This document shows, piece after piece, positions 52,191 through 60,988 of a stretch of 64,000 bases of DNA (the stretch's first letter is position 1; each line of letters begins with the position of its first letter). The translations under genes and the position numbers were made by a program. Below the pieces are notes generated by a model, which worked only from the letters and a program-made list of their open reading frames with translations, did no database searches and was not told the origin of the DNA. The stretch is from Cronobacter muytjensii ATCC 51329. Lineage in GTDB: Bacteria; Pseudomonadota; Gammaproteobacteria; Enterobacterales; Enterobacteriaceae. The stretch lies in contig NZ_CP012268.1 of assembly GCF_001277195.1 (NCBI RefSeq), positions 1,240,001-1,304,000 on the forward strand, in the 5' to 3' direction.

Positions 52191-53602
52191 CAACAGCGCC
52201 TTTCTGGCAACTCTCACACGCGCCGCGCGACGGCGTGGCACTTATCGAAGATGGCGGCGTGACGCTCTCCTGGGGCGAGCTGGCGCAGCAGGTGGCGCAG
52301 GTGCAGGCGCATCTGCCCGCCCGCGCGCTGCTGTTTTGCTTTTGTGAAAACAGCGCGGCGTCGCTGACCGGCTATCTGGCGGCGCTTAACGCCCGCACGG
52401 TGCCGGTGATGCTCGATGGCCAGCTTGACGACGCGCTGACTAATGCGCTGTTGGCCCGCTGGCGGCCCGGCTTTCTCTGGCTGCCGGAAGGGCGCGAGGC
52501 GGCGGGCGAGGTGCTGCTACGCCTGGGCGGTTATCAGCTCATCGCGACCGGTGAACCTGCGCCCGCGATGGATGACGCGCTGGCGCTGCTGATTACCACG
52601 TCCGGCTCCACCGGCAGTCCGAAGCTGGTGCGCCAGAGCTATCAGAATCTCATCAGCAACTGCGAGAGCATTTGCGACTATCTGGCGATTGACGCGAGCG
52701 AGCGTCCGCTGGTCTATCTGCCGATGAACTATGTATTTGGATTATCGGTCATCCATACTCACCTGGCGCGCGGCGCGACGCTGCTGATGACCCGCAGCGG
52801 CCCGGTGCAGCCCGGTTTCTGGGCGTTTGTTAAAAGCCAGCAGGCGACGTCGCTTGCGGGCGTGCCTTATACGTTCGAGATGCTCAATAAGCTGCGTTTT
52901 ATGCGCATGACGCTGCCGTCGCTGCGCACGCTGACTCAGGCGGGGGGCAAGCTCTCCGCGACGCTGCATGAGGCGTTCGCCGCCTGGGCGCAGGCGCAGG
53001 ACAAGCGTTTCGTGGTGATGTATGGCGCGTCGGAGGCGACCTCGCGCATGGGCTATCTGCCTGCCGGCCTGGCAGCGGCGCTGCCAGGCGCGATGGGGGT
53101 GGCCATTCCGGGCGGGCGCTTTACGCTGGAAGATGAACAGGGCGCGGAGATTCTCGCGCCGGATGAGACCGGCGAGCTTATCTATTACGGGCCGAACGTC
53201 TGTCTCGGCTACGCGCAGGAGCGTGAGTGTCTCGCGCGCGGCGATGAGTTTAATGGGCGGCTCGCGACAGGCGATCTGGCCCGCCGTGACGCGCAGGGCG
53301 TGTACACCATCGTCGGGCGCAAAAAACGTTTTTTAAAAGTGTTCGGCAACCGCGTCGGGCTGGATGAGCTGGAACAGCTGGTGAAAAACCGCTTTGTCGG
53401 GCTGGACTGCGCCACCGGCGGCGTCGATGACCGCATCACGCTTTATCTTACCGACGAGACCCAGGCTGACACAGTGAAAACCTGGCTGGCGCAGACCTGT
53501 CAGCTACACCACAGCGCGTTTCGCGTGGTGACGCTTGCGACAATACCGAAAAACGCCGCCGGAAAAACGCTTTACGCACAACTGGAGGCGCTCAGTGCTT
53601 GA
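52187..53602 (+). CDS. AMP-forming acyl-CoA/acyl-ACP ligase
   Basis: The 471-residue ANL enzyme has the P-loop ITTSGSTGSPKLVR, MYGASEATSRMGY (A5), a TGDLARRD hinge and the C-terminal catalytic lysine in PKNAAGKT. It activates a carboxylic acid as an adenylate and transfers it to CoA or a carrier thiol, presumably the ACP. The start at 52187 overlaps transketolase C by 4 nt. The substrate is unknown. Confidence 0.9.
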   Translation: MTTAPFWQLSHAPRDGVALIEDGGVTLSWGELAQQVAQVQAHLPARALLFCFCENSAASLTGYLAALNARTVPVMLDGQLDDALTNALLARWRPGFLWLPEGREAAGEVLLRLGGYQLIATGEPAPAMDDALALLITTSGSTGSPKLVRQSYQNLISNCESICDYLAIDASERPLVYLPMNYVFGLSVIHTHLARGATLLMTRSGPVQPGFWAFVKSQQATSLAGVPYTFEMLNKLRFMRMTLPSLRTLTQAGGKLSATLHEAFAAWAQAQDKRFVVMYGASEATSRMGYLPAGLAAALPGAMGVAIPGGRFTLEDEQGAEILAPDETGELIYYGPNVCLGYAQERECLARGDEFNGRLATGDLARRDAQGVYTIVGRKKRFLKVFGNRVGLDELEQLVKNRFVGLDCATGGVDDRITLYLTDETQADTVKTWLAQTCQLHHSAFRVVTLATIPKNAAGKTLYAQLEALSA

Positions 53603-54677
53603 TTACGCGCAGTGGTTACAGCAACCCCCTTATTCGCTGGCGCGCGACGACAAACGCGCGCTGATGACGCAGCGCCTGCAATGGCTCACGGAACATCATC
53701 GCGCAAACTGCGCGCCGTACCGCGCCATGCTTGACGGGCTGGGTGTGGATACGGCGGCGCTGACCGCGCCGGAAGAGGTGCCGTTTCTGCCGGTGTCGCT
53801 GTTTAAAAGCCTGACGCTTGCGAGCATCGCGCCGGACGAAGCGGTAAAGGTGATGACGTCATCCGGCACGACCGGCCAGGCGGTGTCGCGTATTTATCTT
53901 GATAAACAGACCGCGGCCAACCAGCAGAAAACGCTGGTGAAAATTGTCAGCGCGTTTACCGGCGCGGGGCGTCTGCCGATGCTGATTATTGACGCGCCTT
54001 CGGTGTTGAAAGATCGCACCATGTTTTCCGCGCGCGGCGCGGGCATTCTCGGTTTTTCTATCTTCGGCGCCGACCGCGCGTTCGCACTGGATGACGACAT
54101 GAAGCTCGATATTGACGGCATCACGGCGTTTCTTGCGAAACACGCAGGCAAACCGGTGCTGCTGTTCGGCTTCACGTTTATGATCTGGCAGCATTTCTGG
54201 CGCGCGCTCGCGCAAAGCGGGCAGCGGCTCGATCTCAGCCAGGGGATTTTGATCCACGGCGGCGGGTGGAAAAAACTCGCCAGCGAAGCGGTGTCGCCGC
54301 AGGAGTTCGCCCGCCGCCTGCATGATGTCTGCGGGCTGACGCGCATTTATGACTATTACGGCATGGTGGAACAGACCGGCTGCATCTACATGCAGTGCGA
54401 ACAGGGTCACCTGCACGCCAGTATTTTTTCCGATGTGATTATCCGCGATCCGCACGATTTCTCGGTCTGTCCGCCGGGGCGTGCCGGGATTGTCCAGGTG
54501 CTGTCGCTTATTCCCGAGTCCTATCCGGGGCATTCGCTGCTCACAGAAGATGAGGGCGTTTGGCTTGGCGAGGATGACTGCCCCTGTGGACGGCACGGTA
54601 AATATTTTCGCATCAACGGACGCCTGCAACAGGCCGAAATCAGAGGATGTAGCGACACTTATGCAGCCCAGTTTTGA
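53595..54677 (+). CDS. LuxE-like acyl-protein synthetase
   Basis: The 360-residue protein starts at GTG 53595, 6 nt after GGAGG. It has SSGTTGQAV, LFGFTFMIW, HGGGWKKL and YYGMVEQTGCIYMQC, which are LuxE hallmarks. In luminous bacteria LuxE activates a fatty acid as acyl-AMP and passes it to LuxC. A Cys-rich DDCPCGRHG lies near the end. No luciferase genes occur here, so the pair serves another pathway. Confidence 0.9.
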   Translation: MLDYAQWLQQPPYSLARDDKRALMTQRLQWLTEHHRANCAPYRAMLDGLGVDTAALTAPEEVPFLPVSLFKSLTLASIAPDEAVKVMTSSGTTGQAVSRIYLDKQTAANQQKTLVKIVSAFTGAGRLPMLIIDAPSVLKDRTMFSARGAGILGFSIFGADRAFALDDDMKLDIDGITAFLAKHAGKPVLLFGFTFMIWQHFWRALAQSGQRLDLSQGILIHGGGWKKLASEAVSPQEFARRLHDVCGLTRIYDYYGMVEQTGCIYMQCEQGHLHASIFSDVIIRDPHDFSVCPPGRAGIVQVLSLIPESYPGHSLLTEDEGVWLGEDDCPCGRHGKYFRINGRLQQAEIRGCSDTYAAQF

Positions 54678-55863
54678 TAACCTGACTTTTCTGCTGGGCG
54701 ACGCCGCGCAGCTCGCCGCCCTTGAGCGCTTTCGCCCGCGCGCGCCGTTTGACGACGAGACGCTCACGTTCTTAAGCGAATTTTCCCGCCGGCTGCTGGC
54801 CGACCCGCGCGTGCGGGCCTACAGCGACGTGGTGAGCCTGGCCTTCTGGTGCCGTCCGGCGTCGCTTGAAAAGCTGCGTCAGGAATTTATGCCGCAGGGC
54901 ATGACTCAGGGCCGCGGCGTGGCGTTTCATATCGCGCCCTCTAACGTGGCGGTGAATTTCGCGTTTTCGCTGGCGGCGGGGCTGCTTACCGGCAACGCGA
55001 ACATCGTGCGGCTCTCCTCAAAACCGTTCCCGCAGACGGCGCTGATTTGCGAGGCGCTGAAAGGGGCGCTGGCGCACGTGCCGGCACTCGCCGACAGTCT
55101 CTGTCTGGTGCAATACCCGCACGACGCGGCGCTGACGGACTATTTTTCCGCGCTGTGTGACGCGCGGCTTATCTGGGGCGGCGATCGCACTATCAGCGAG
55201 GTCCGGCGCTCGGCGCTGCGCCCGCGCGGCGTGGATATCGCGTTTGCGGATCGTTACTCCTTTGCGGTGATCAACGCCGACGCCTGGCTTGCCGCGCCGG
55301 ATAAAGCGCGTCTGCTGGAGGCGTTCTATAACGACACGCTGCTCACCAGCCAGCAGGCGTGTACTGCCGCGAAAATGGTGGTCTGGACCGGCGATCGCGC
55401 CGATGAAGCGCGCGCGCAGTTCTGGCCCGCGTTCCGCGACTGGTGCGGTGAGCGCTACGCGCCGCTGCCCGCCACCGCCGTGAGTAATCTCGCGTGGTTC
55501 TGCGCCCATACGGTAAACGACCCGACGCTGCGACGCATTGCGCAACCCGATAATCGTCTGTTCCTGGCGCAAACTCACGCGCCGGATGGCGCGTTACTGA
55601 CGGATCATCACCAGAGCGGTTTGTTTATTGAATATGTTGCGCAGGATCTGCTGGACATCGCGCCGCTGTGCGGGGAGAAGTGCCAGACGATCGTGAGCTT
55701 TGGCGTAGATCCTCAGGATTTTCAACGGTTTTTAGCCACCGCTAAACCGCGCGGCGTCGATCGTATTGTGCCGCTCGGGCAGAGTATGCAGTTCTCTTTG
55801 CACTGGGATGGCTATCCGCTGGCTGAAATGCTGACCCGTCGTTTAACTTTAATTTCTTATTAA
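54661..55863 (+). CDS. LuxC-like acyl-CoA reductase (aldehyde-forming)
   Basis: The 400-residue protein has IAPSNVAVNFAFSLAAGLLTGN, RLSSKPFPQT, an IWGGDRTI block and the catalytic Cys234 in SQQACTAAK, all typical of LuxC. It should reduce an activated acyl group with NADPH to the aldehyde. It overlaps LuxE by 17 nt. It is the last gene of the cluster, 132 bp before fliA. Confidence 0.9.
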   Translation: MQPSFDNLTFLLGDAAQLAALERFRPRAPFDDETLTFLSEFSRRLLADPRVRAYSDVVSLAFWCRPASLEKLRQEFMPQGMTQGRGVAFHIAPSNVAVNFAFSLAAGLLTGNANIVRLSSKPFPQTALICEALKGALAHVPALADSLCLVQYPHDAALTDYFSALCDARLIWGGDRTISEVRRSALRPRGVDIAFADRYSFAVINADAWLAAPDKARLLEAFYNDTLLTSQQACTAAKMVVWTGDRADEARAQFWPAFRDWCGERYAPLPATAVSNLAWFCAHTVNDPTLRRIAQPDNRLFLAQTHAPDGALLTDHHQSGLFIEYVAQDLLDIAPLCGEKCQTIVSFGVDPQDFQRFLATAKPRGVDRIVPLGQSMQFSLHWDGYPLAEMLTRRLTLISY

Positions 55864-55869
55864 TCAGCG

Positions 55870-55903
55870 TATTTTCAGCAAGTTAGCTTACAACCTGAAA
55901 ATA
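55870..55903. repeat. 9-bp inverted repeat upstream of fliA
   Basis: TATTTTCAG and CTGAAAATA are perfect inverted arms 16 nt apart, just after the LuxC stop. There is no T-run. It may be an operator rather than a terminator. Confidence 0.45.
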
Positions 55904-55943
55904 ACCCCTTATTTAGACCATTATTCTCCCGATTAAAAAGCGC

Positions 55944-55970
55944 TGTAGAATTAGATAATCACGCCGATAA
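55944..55970 (+). promoter_or_regulatory. candidate sigma-28 promoter of fliA
   Basis: A perfect -10 GCCGATAA (55963-55970) has TGTAGAAT 11 nt upstream, a weak -35. E. coli fliA is also partly autoregulated through a sigma-28 promoter. Confidence 0.6.
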
Positions 55971-55995
55971 CTCAACTAACGCAGGGCCGTTTATC

Positions 55996-56715
55996 GTGAA
56001 TTCTCTCTATACCGCTGATGGTGTAATGGATAAACACTCGCTCTGGCAGCGTTATGTCCCGCTGGTGCGTCACGAAGCGTTGCGCCTGCAGGTGCGTTTG
56101 CCGGCGAGCGTCGAACTGGACGATTTGTTACAGGCGGGCGGCATCGGCTTGCTGAATGCTGTAGAACGCTATGACGCCCTGCAAGGAACGGCATTTACCA
56201 CTTACGCAGTGCAGCGTATACGTGGCGCGATGCTGGACGAGCTGCGCAGCCGTGACTGGGTGCCACGCAGTGTCCGACGCAACGCGCGCGAGGTGGCGCA
56301 GGCAATAGGCCAACTGGAGCAGGAACTGGGGCGTAACGCGACGGAACTGGAGGTCGCAGAGCGACTGAGTATCCCGCTTGAAGAATATCGTCAGATGTTG
56401 CTCGACACGAACAATAGTCAACTTTTCTCTTATGACGAGTGGCGTGAAGAGCATGGCGATAGTATCGAACTGGTGACGGAAGATAACCAGAACGAAAACC
56501 CGCTGCATCAACTGCTGGAAAGCAATTTACGCGAGCGTGTGATGGAGGCGATTGAATCGCTGCCGGAGCGCGAGCAGATGGTGCTGACGCTGTACTACCA
56601 GGAAGAGCTCAATCTCAAAGAGATTGGCGCGGTACTGGAAGTGGGCGAATCAAGGGTCAGCCAGTTGCATAGCCAGGCCATTAAACGTCTGCGAACCAAG
56701 CTGGGTAAGCTATAG
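55996..56715 (+). CDS. fliA: flagellar sigma factor FliA (sigma-28)
   Basis: The 239-residue sigma factor has regions 2 (ELDDLLQAGGIGLLNAVERYD), 3 and 4 (EIGAVLEVGESRVSQLHSQAIKRL). The start is GTG, as in E. coli. FliA drives the late flagellar genes, including the fliC and fliD promoters in this window, and is held by FlgM until the hook is complete. Confidence 0.97.
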   Translation: MNSLYTADGVMDKHSLWQRYVPLVRHEALRLQVRLPASVELDDLLQAGGIGLLNAVERYDALQGTAFTTYAVQRIRGAMLDELRSRDWVPRSVRRNAREVAQAIGQLEQELGRNATELEVAERLSIPLEEYRQMLLDTNNSQLFSYDEWREEHGDSIELVTEDNQNENPLHQLLESNLRERVMEAIESLPEREQMVLTLYYQEELNLKEIGAVLEVGESRVSQLHSQAIKRLRTKLGKL

Positions 56716-56775
56716 GTTGTTGATTCGTCATCATCCTGGTAATGCCGCACAGAGGAACGACAACCAGGAGTTATC

Positions 56776-57324
56776 ATGACGGCGCAGCAACCTAAAAGGC
56801 GGCCCCTGAGCCGCTACCTTAAAGACTTTAAGCATTCGCAGACGCATTGTGCGCATTGTCACAAGCTGCTGGACCGCATTACGCTGGTCCACCGCGGCGA
56901 AATTGTGAACAAGGTCGCTATCGCTGCGCTCGACACGCTTCTCGACGAGGCCACCTGGGAGCTTGAAAAGCAGGACTGGGTGGCGCTCTGTCGCTTCTGT
57001 GGCGATCTGCACTGTAAAGAGCAGAGCAACTACTTCGACATCATCGGCTTTAAGCAATACCTCTTCGAACAGACCGATATGAGCCACGGCACGATCCGCG
57101 AATACGTGGTGCGCCTGCGGCGTCTCGGCGCGCATCTCACCCAGCGTCAGGTGCCGCTCTCCCTTGCCCGTCAGGATAATCTCGACGAGCATCTGGAGGC
57201 GTATCTTCCGCTGACGAGCACCAATAATTACCGGATTGCGCTTCGCAAGTATGCCCAGTATCAGCAGCTCTCCTTAGCCCCGACGGAGAAAACCGCCTCA
57301 GCGGCCACTTCTGATATATATTAA
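56776..57324 (+). CDS. fliZ: regulator FliZ
   Basis: The 182-residue protein MTAQQPKRRPLSRYLKDFKHSQTHCAHCHK has the FliZ cysteine pair and the helix that mimics a sigma-S recognition element. FliZ antagonises RpoS-dependent genes and, in Salmonella, activates FlhDC. It is downstream of fliA by 60 nt. Confidence 0.96.
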   Translation: MTAQQPKRRPLSRYLKDFKHSQTHCAHCHKLLDRITLVHRGEIVNKVAIAALDTLLDEATWELEKQDWVALCRFCGDLHCKEQSNYFDIIGFKQYLFEQTDMSHGTIREYVVRLRRLGAHLTQRQVPLSLARQDNLDEHLEAYLPLTSTNNYRIALRKYAQYQQLSLAPTEKTASAATSDIY

Positions 57325-57409
57325 AAAGGTATAAGTTGTAGCACAGTGGTTTTGATTTCTTTGCGTAACTACTTACACTACAACTCAATTTCGTTAATTC
57401 GGGGTATTT

Positions 57410-58210
57410 ATGAAACTTGCACTTTTAGGTCGTCAGGCACTGATGGGCGTTATGGCGGTAGCGCTGGTGGCGGGCATGAGCGTAAAAACCTATGCTGCGG
57501 AAAATTTGCTGAATAAAGTTAAAGAACGCGGCACGCTGCTGGTCGGGCTGGAAGGCACTTATCCGCCGTTCAGCTTCCAGGGCGATGACGGCAAGCTGAC
57601 CGGTTTCGAAGTGGAGTTCGCCGAGGAGCTGGCGAAGCACCTGGGCGTTAAAGCCTCCCTTAAGCCTACCAAGTGGGACGGGATGCTGGCGTCGCTGGAT
57701 TCTAAGCGTATCGACGTGGTGATTAACCAGGTCACCATCTCTGACGAGCGCAAGAAAAAATATGATTTCTCAACGCCCTATACCGTTTCCGGTATCCAGG
57801 CGCTGGTGAAGAAAGAGAACGCGGCGAGCATTAAAACCGCAGCCGATCTCAAGGGCAAAAAAGTGGGCGTCGGTCTTGGCACCAACTACGAAGAGTGGCT
57901 GCGCCAGAACGTACAGGGTGTCGATATCCGCACCTATGACGATGACCCGACTAAATATCAGGATCTGCGCGTAGGCCGTATCGACGCCATTCTGGTGGAC
58001 CGCCTGGCGGCGCTGGATCTGGTGAAGAAAACCAACAATACGCTGGCAGCGGCAGGCGAACCGTTCTCCCGTCAGGAAGCGGGCGTCGCGGTGCGTAAAG
58101 GCAACGAGGATCTGGTGCAGGCTATCGATAAAGCGATCGCCGCGATGCAGCAGGATGGCTCGCTGAAGAAAATCTCTGACAAGTGGTTTGGCGCAGACGT
58201 GACCAAATAA
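57410..58210 (+). CDS. tcyJ: cystine-binding periplasmic protein TcyJ (FliY)
   Basis: The 266-residue precursor has a signal peptide (1-29, ending KTYA) and the bacterial solute-binding family 3 fold. It is the ortholog of E. coli FliY/TcyJ, which binds L-cystine for the TcyLN transporter. It is separated from fliZ by 85 bp. Confidence 0.96.
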   Translation: MKLALLGRQALMGVMAVALVAGMSVKTYAAENLLNKVKERGTLLVGLEGTYPPFSFQGDDGKLTGFEVEFAEELAKHLGVKASLKPTKWDGMLASLDSKRIDVVINQVTISDERKKKYDFSTPYTVSGIQALVKKENAASIKTAADLKGKKVGVGLGTNYEEWLRQNVQGVDIRTYDDDPTKYQDLRVGRIDAILVDRLAALDLVKKTNNTLAAAGEPFSRQEAGVAVRKGNEDLVQAIDKAIAAMQQDGSLKKISDKWFGADVTK

Positions 58211-58224
58211 GGTTATCGCTGCTG

Positions 58225-58255
58225 AAAAAAGGTGCTGATATCAGCGCCTTTTTTT
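58225..58255 (+). terminator. tcyJ terminator
   Basis: AAAAAAGGTGCTGA-TATC-type hairpin (AAAGG.GCTGA pairing with TCAGCGCCTTT) followed by TTTTT, 15 nt after tcyJ. Confidence 0.85.
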
Positions 58256-58317
58256 ATGCCGCCGGAAAATTGCTGCATAATGACGGTTTAACCGCTGAAC
58301 TGGCATGAGGTTCCACG

Positions 58318-59298
58318 ATGCATAATCTCACCCGCTTTGCGCGCCTTGAGCTTATCGGCGCCCCGACTCCGCTGGAGTTTCTGCCGCGCCTGTCCGACTA
58401 TCTGGGCCGCGAAATTTTTATCAAACGCGACGACGCGATGCCGGTGGCGATGGGCGGCAATAAGCTGCGCAAGCTGGAGTTTCTCGCCGCCCAGGCGCTG
58501 CGCGAAGGCGCAGACACGCTGGTGACTGCGGGCGCGATTCAGTCCAACCATGTGCGCCAGACGGCGGCGGTGGCCGCGCGCCTCGGCCTGCACTGCGTGG
58601 CGCTGCTGGAAAACCCTATCGCGACCCGCGAAGAAAACTACCTGACCAACGGCAACCGTCTGCTGCTGGATCTGTTTAACGTGCAGGTCGAGATGTGCGA
58701 CGCGCTCGACGCGCCGGACCGCCAGCTCGATGAACTGGCGGTGCGTCTGGAAGCCCAGGGATTTCGTCCGTATGTGATCCCGGTCGGCGGCTCGAACGTG
58801 CTGGGCGCGCTCGGGTATGTCGAGAGCACGCTTGAGATTGTGCAGCAGTGCGAAGGCATTGTGCGGCCCTCATCAGTGGTGGTGGCTTCCGGCAGCGCCG
58901 GCACCCACGCGGGGCTGGCGGTCGGGCTGGAGCAGGGGATGCCGGATGCCGAGCTTATCGGCGTGACGGTCTCCCGCACGGTGGCGGAGCAGAAACCGAA
59001 AGTGGTCGCGTTGCAGCAGGGCGTGGCGCAGGCGCTGGAGCTCGACGCCAACGCCGATATCGTGTTGTGGGACGACTATTTCGCGCCGGGCTACGGCGTA
59101 CCTAATGATGAGGGCATGGAGGCGGTGAAACTGCTGGCGCGTCTCGAAGGCATTCTGCTTGACCCGGTTTACACCGGCAAAGCGATGGCCGGGCTGATTG
59201 ACGGCATCGCGCAGCACCGCTTTAAGGATAACGGCCCGATTCTTTTTATTCACACCGGCGGCGCTCCGGCGCTGTTCGCGTACCATCCGCACGTTTAA
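58318..59298 (+). CDS. dcyD: D-cysteine desulfhydrase DcyD
   Basis: The 326-residue PLP enzyme of the ACC deaminase family has IKRDDAMPVAMGGNKLRKLE (PLP lysine in GGNKLRK near 49-55). It converts D-cysteine to pyruvate, H2S and ammonia. The context with the cystine transporter fits. Confidence 0.95.
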   Translation: MHNLTRFARLELIGAPTPLEFLPRLSDYLGREIFIKRDDAMPVAMGGNKLRKLEFLAAQALREGADTLVTAGAIQSNHVRQTAAVAARLGLHCVALLENPIATREENYLTNGNRLLLDLFNVQVEMCDALDAPDRQLDELAVRLEAQGFRPYVIPVGGSNVLGALGYVESTLEIVQQCEGIVRPSSVVVASGSAGTHAGLAVGLEQGMPDAELIGVTVSRTVAEQKPKVVALQQGVAQALELDANADIVLWDDYFAPGYGVPNDEGMEAVKLLARLEGILLDPVYTGKAMAGLIDGIAQHRFKDNGPILFIHTGGAPALFAYHPHV

Positions 59299-59319
59299 AC
59301 GCAGGGTGAAACCAACATA

Positions 59320-59988
59320 ATGCAGGAAAGTATCCAACTGGTTATCGATTCGGCGCCATTTCTTCTGAAAGGGGCCATTTTCACACTACAGCTGAGCATC
59401 GGCGGTATGTTCTTCGGCCTGGTGCTGGGCTTCGTGCTGGCGATGATGCGGCTGTCGGCCTTCTGGCCGGTGTCGTGGCTGGCGCGCTTTTATATTTCGA
59501 TTTTTCGCGGTACGCCGCTTATCGCACAGCTCTTTATGATCTACTACGGCCTGCCGCAGTTCGGCATTGAGCTTGATCCTGTTCCGGCGGCGATGATTGG
59601 GCTTTCGCTTAATACCGCGGCGTATACCTCGGAGACGCTGCGCGCGGCGATTTCGTCCATCGATAAAGGACAGTGGGAAGCGGCGGCGAGCATCGGTATG
59701 ACGCCGTGGCAGACGCTGCGCCGCGCTATCCTGCCGCAGGCCGCGCGGGTGGCGCTGCCGCCGCTCGGCAACAGCTTTATCAGCCTTGTGAAGGACACCT
59801 CGCTTGCCGCTACGATTCAGGTGCCGGAACTGTTCCGCCAGGCGCAGCTGATTACCTCGCGCACGCTGGAAGTGTTCACCATGTATCTGGCCGCGTCGCT
59901 TATCTACTGGGTGATGGCGACGGTACTGTCCGCGCTGCAAAACCATTTTGAAAACCAGCTAAACCGACAGGAGCGCGATCCGAAATGA
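59320..59988 (+). CDS. tcyL: cystine ABC transporter permease TcyL (YecS)
   Basis: The 222-residue permease has about five helices and the EAA loop AASIGMTPWQTLRRAILPQAAR. It works with TcyJ and TcyN. Overlaps tcyN by 4 nt. Confidence 0.96.
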   Translation: MQESIQLVIDSAPFLLKGAIFTLQLSIGGMFFGLVLGFVLAMMRLSAFWPVSWLARFYISIFRGTPLIAQLFMIYYGLPQFGIELDPVPAAMIGLSLNTAAYTSETLRAAISSIDKGQWEAAASIGMTPWQTLRRAILPQAARVALPPLGNSFISLVKDTSLAATIQVPELFRQAQLITSRTLEVFTMYLAASLIYWVMATVLSALQNHFENQLNRQERDPK

Positions 59989-60737
59989 GTGCCATTGAGG
60001 TCAAAAACCTGGTGAAGAAGTTCCACGGGCAGACGGTGCTGCATGGCATTGATCTGGAAGTGCAGACCGGGGAAGTGGTGGCGATTATCGGCCCCAGCGG
60101 CTCCGGCAAAACCACGCTGCTGCGCAGCATTAACCTGCTCGAACAGCCGGAGAGCGGCACCGTGCGCGTGGGCGATATTCTTATCGACACCGCGAAACCG
60201 GCACGCGAGCAGCGCGGTCTGGTGCGGGCGCTGCGCCAGCAGGTGGGGTTTGTGTTCCAGAGCTTTAACCTGTTTCCGCACCGCACGGTGCTGGAAAATA
60301 TCATCGAAGGGCCGGTTATCGTGAAAGGCGAGCCGAAAGCCGACGCTACCGCCCGCGCACGTGAGCTGCTGGCGAAAGTGGGGCTATCCGGTAAGGAAAA
60401 CAGCTACCCGAAACGCCTTTCCGGCGGACAGCAACAGCGCGTGGCGATTGCGCGTGCGCTGGCGATGCGCCCTGAAGTTATCCTGTTTGACGAGCCGACC
60501 TCGGCGTTAGATCCGGAGCTGGTGGGCGAAGTGCTGAACACGATTCGCCAGCTGGCGCAGGAGAAGCGCACGATGGTTATCGTGACGCATGAGATGAGTT
60601 TCGCGCGCGACGTGGCCGACCGCGCCATCTTTATGGATCAGGGCAAAATCGTGGAGCAGGGCGAGGCGAAAGCCCTGTTTGCTAACCCGACGCAGCCGCG
60701 CACGCGCCAGTTTTTAGATAAATTTCTTAATACCTGA
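59985..60737 (+). CDS. tcyN: cystine ABC transporter ATPase TcyN (YecC)
   Basis: The 250-residue ATPase has Walker A IIGPSGSGKTTLL, signature LSGGQQQRVAIARAL, Walker B VILFDEPTSALD and the switch histidine in VTHE. It powers cystine uptake. Confidence 0.97.
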   Translation: MSAIEVKNLVKKFHGQTVLHGIDLEVQTGEVVAIIGPSGSGKTTLLRSINLLEQPESGTVRVGDILIDTAKPAREQRGLVRALRQQVGFVFQSFNLFPHRTVLENIIEGPVIVKGEPKADATARARELLAKVGLSGKENSYPKRLSGGQQQRVAIARALAMRPEVILFDEPTSALDPELVGEVLNTIRQLAQEKRTMVIVTHEMSFARDVADRAIFMDQGKIVEQGEAKALFANPTQPRTRQFLDKFLNT

Positions 60738-60988
60738 TGCCTCGCCCGGCGTGTTTTACGCGCCGGGCTGCCGCCTTAAACCCTGCCAAAAATAAGCCTT
60801 AAAATTCGTCTGACGAATTAATCAGCATCAACAGGCTCTTAGCGAAATAATTTGCCTTAAAGGTTCTCGCTGGCTCAAAGTCACTGACAGAATGCCGATT
60901 ATTGATATTAATAATTATGTAGAATGTGTTACTTTGTCATATCACAAAAAATAATGCTCACAGCACGACAGGAGTTTCGCCCCACAGC
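60738..60988. other. intergenic region upstream of sdiA
   Basis: These 251 bp are AT-rich. They hold a GC hairpin after tcyN (GCCCGGCG/CGCCGGGC, 60744-60768, no T-run) and a short dyad ATTCGT-CTG-ACGAAT (60803-60817). No gene is seen. Confidence 0.5.

Noticed and set aside
52187..55863. Bioluminescence operon
   Set aside because: LuxE and LuxC homologues are present but no luxA, luxB or luxD; the context is flagellin modification.
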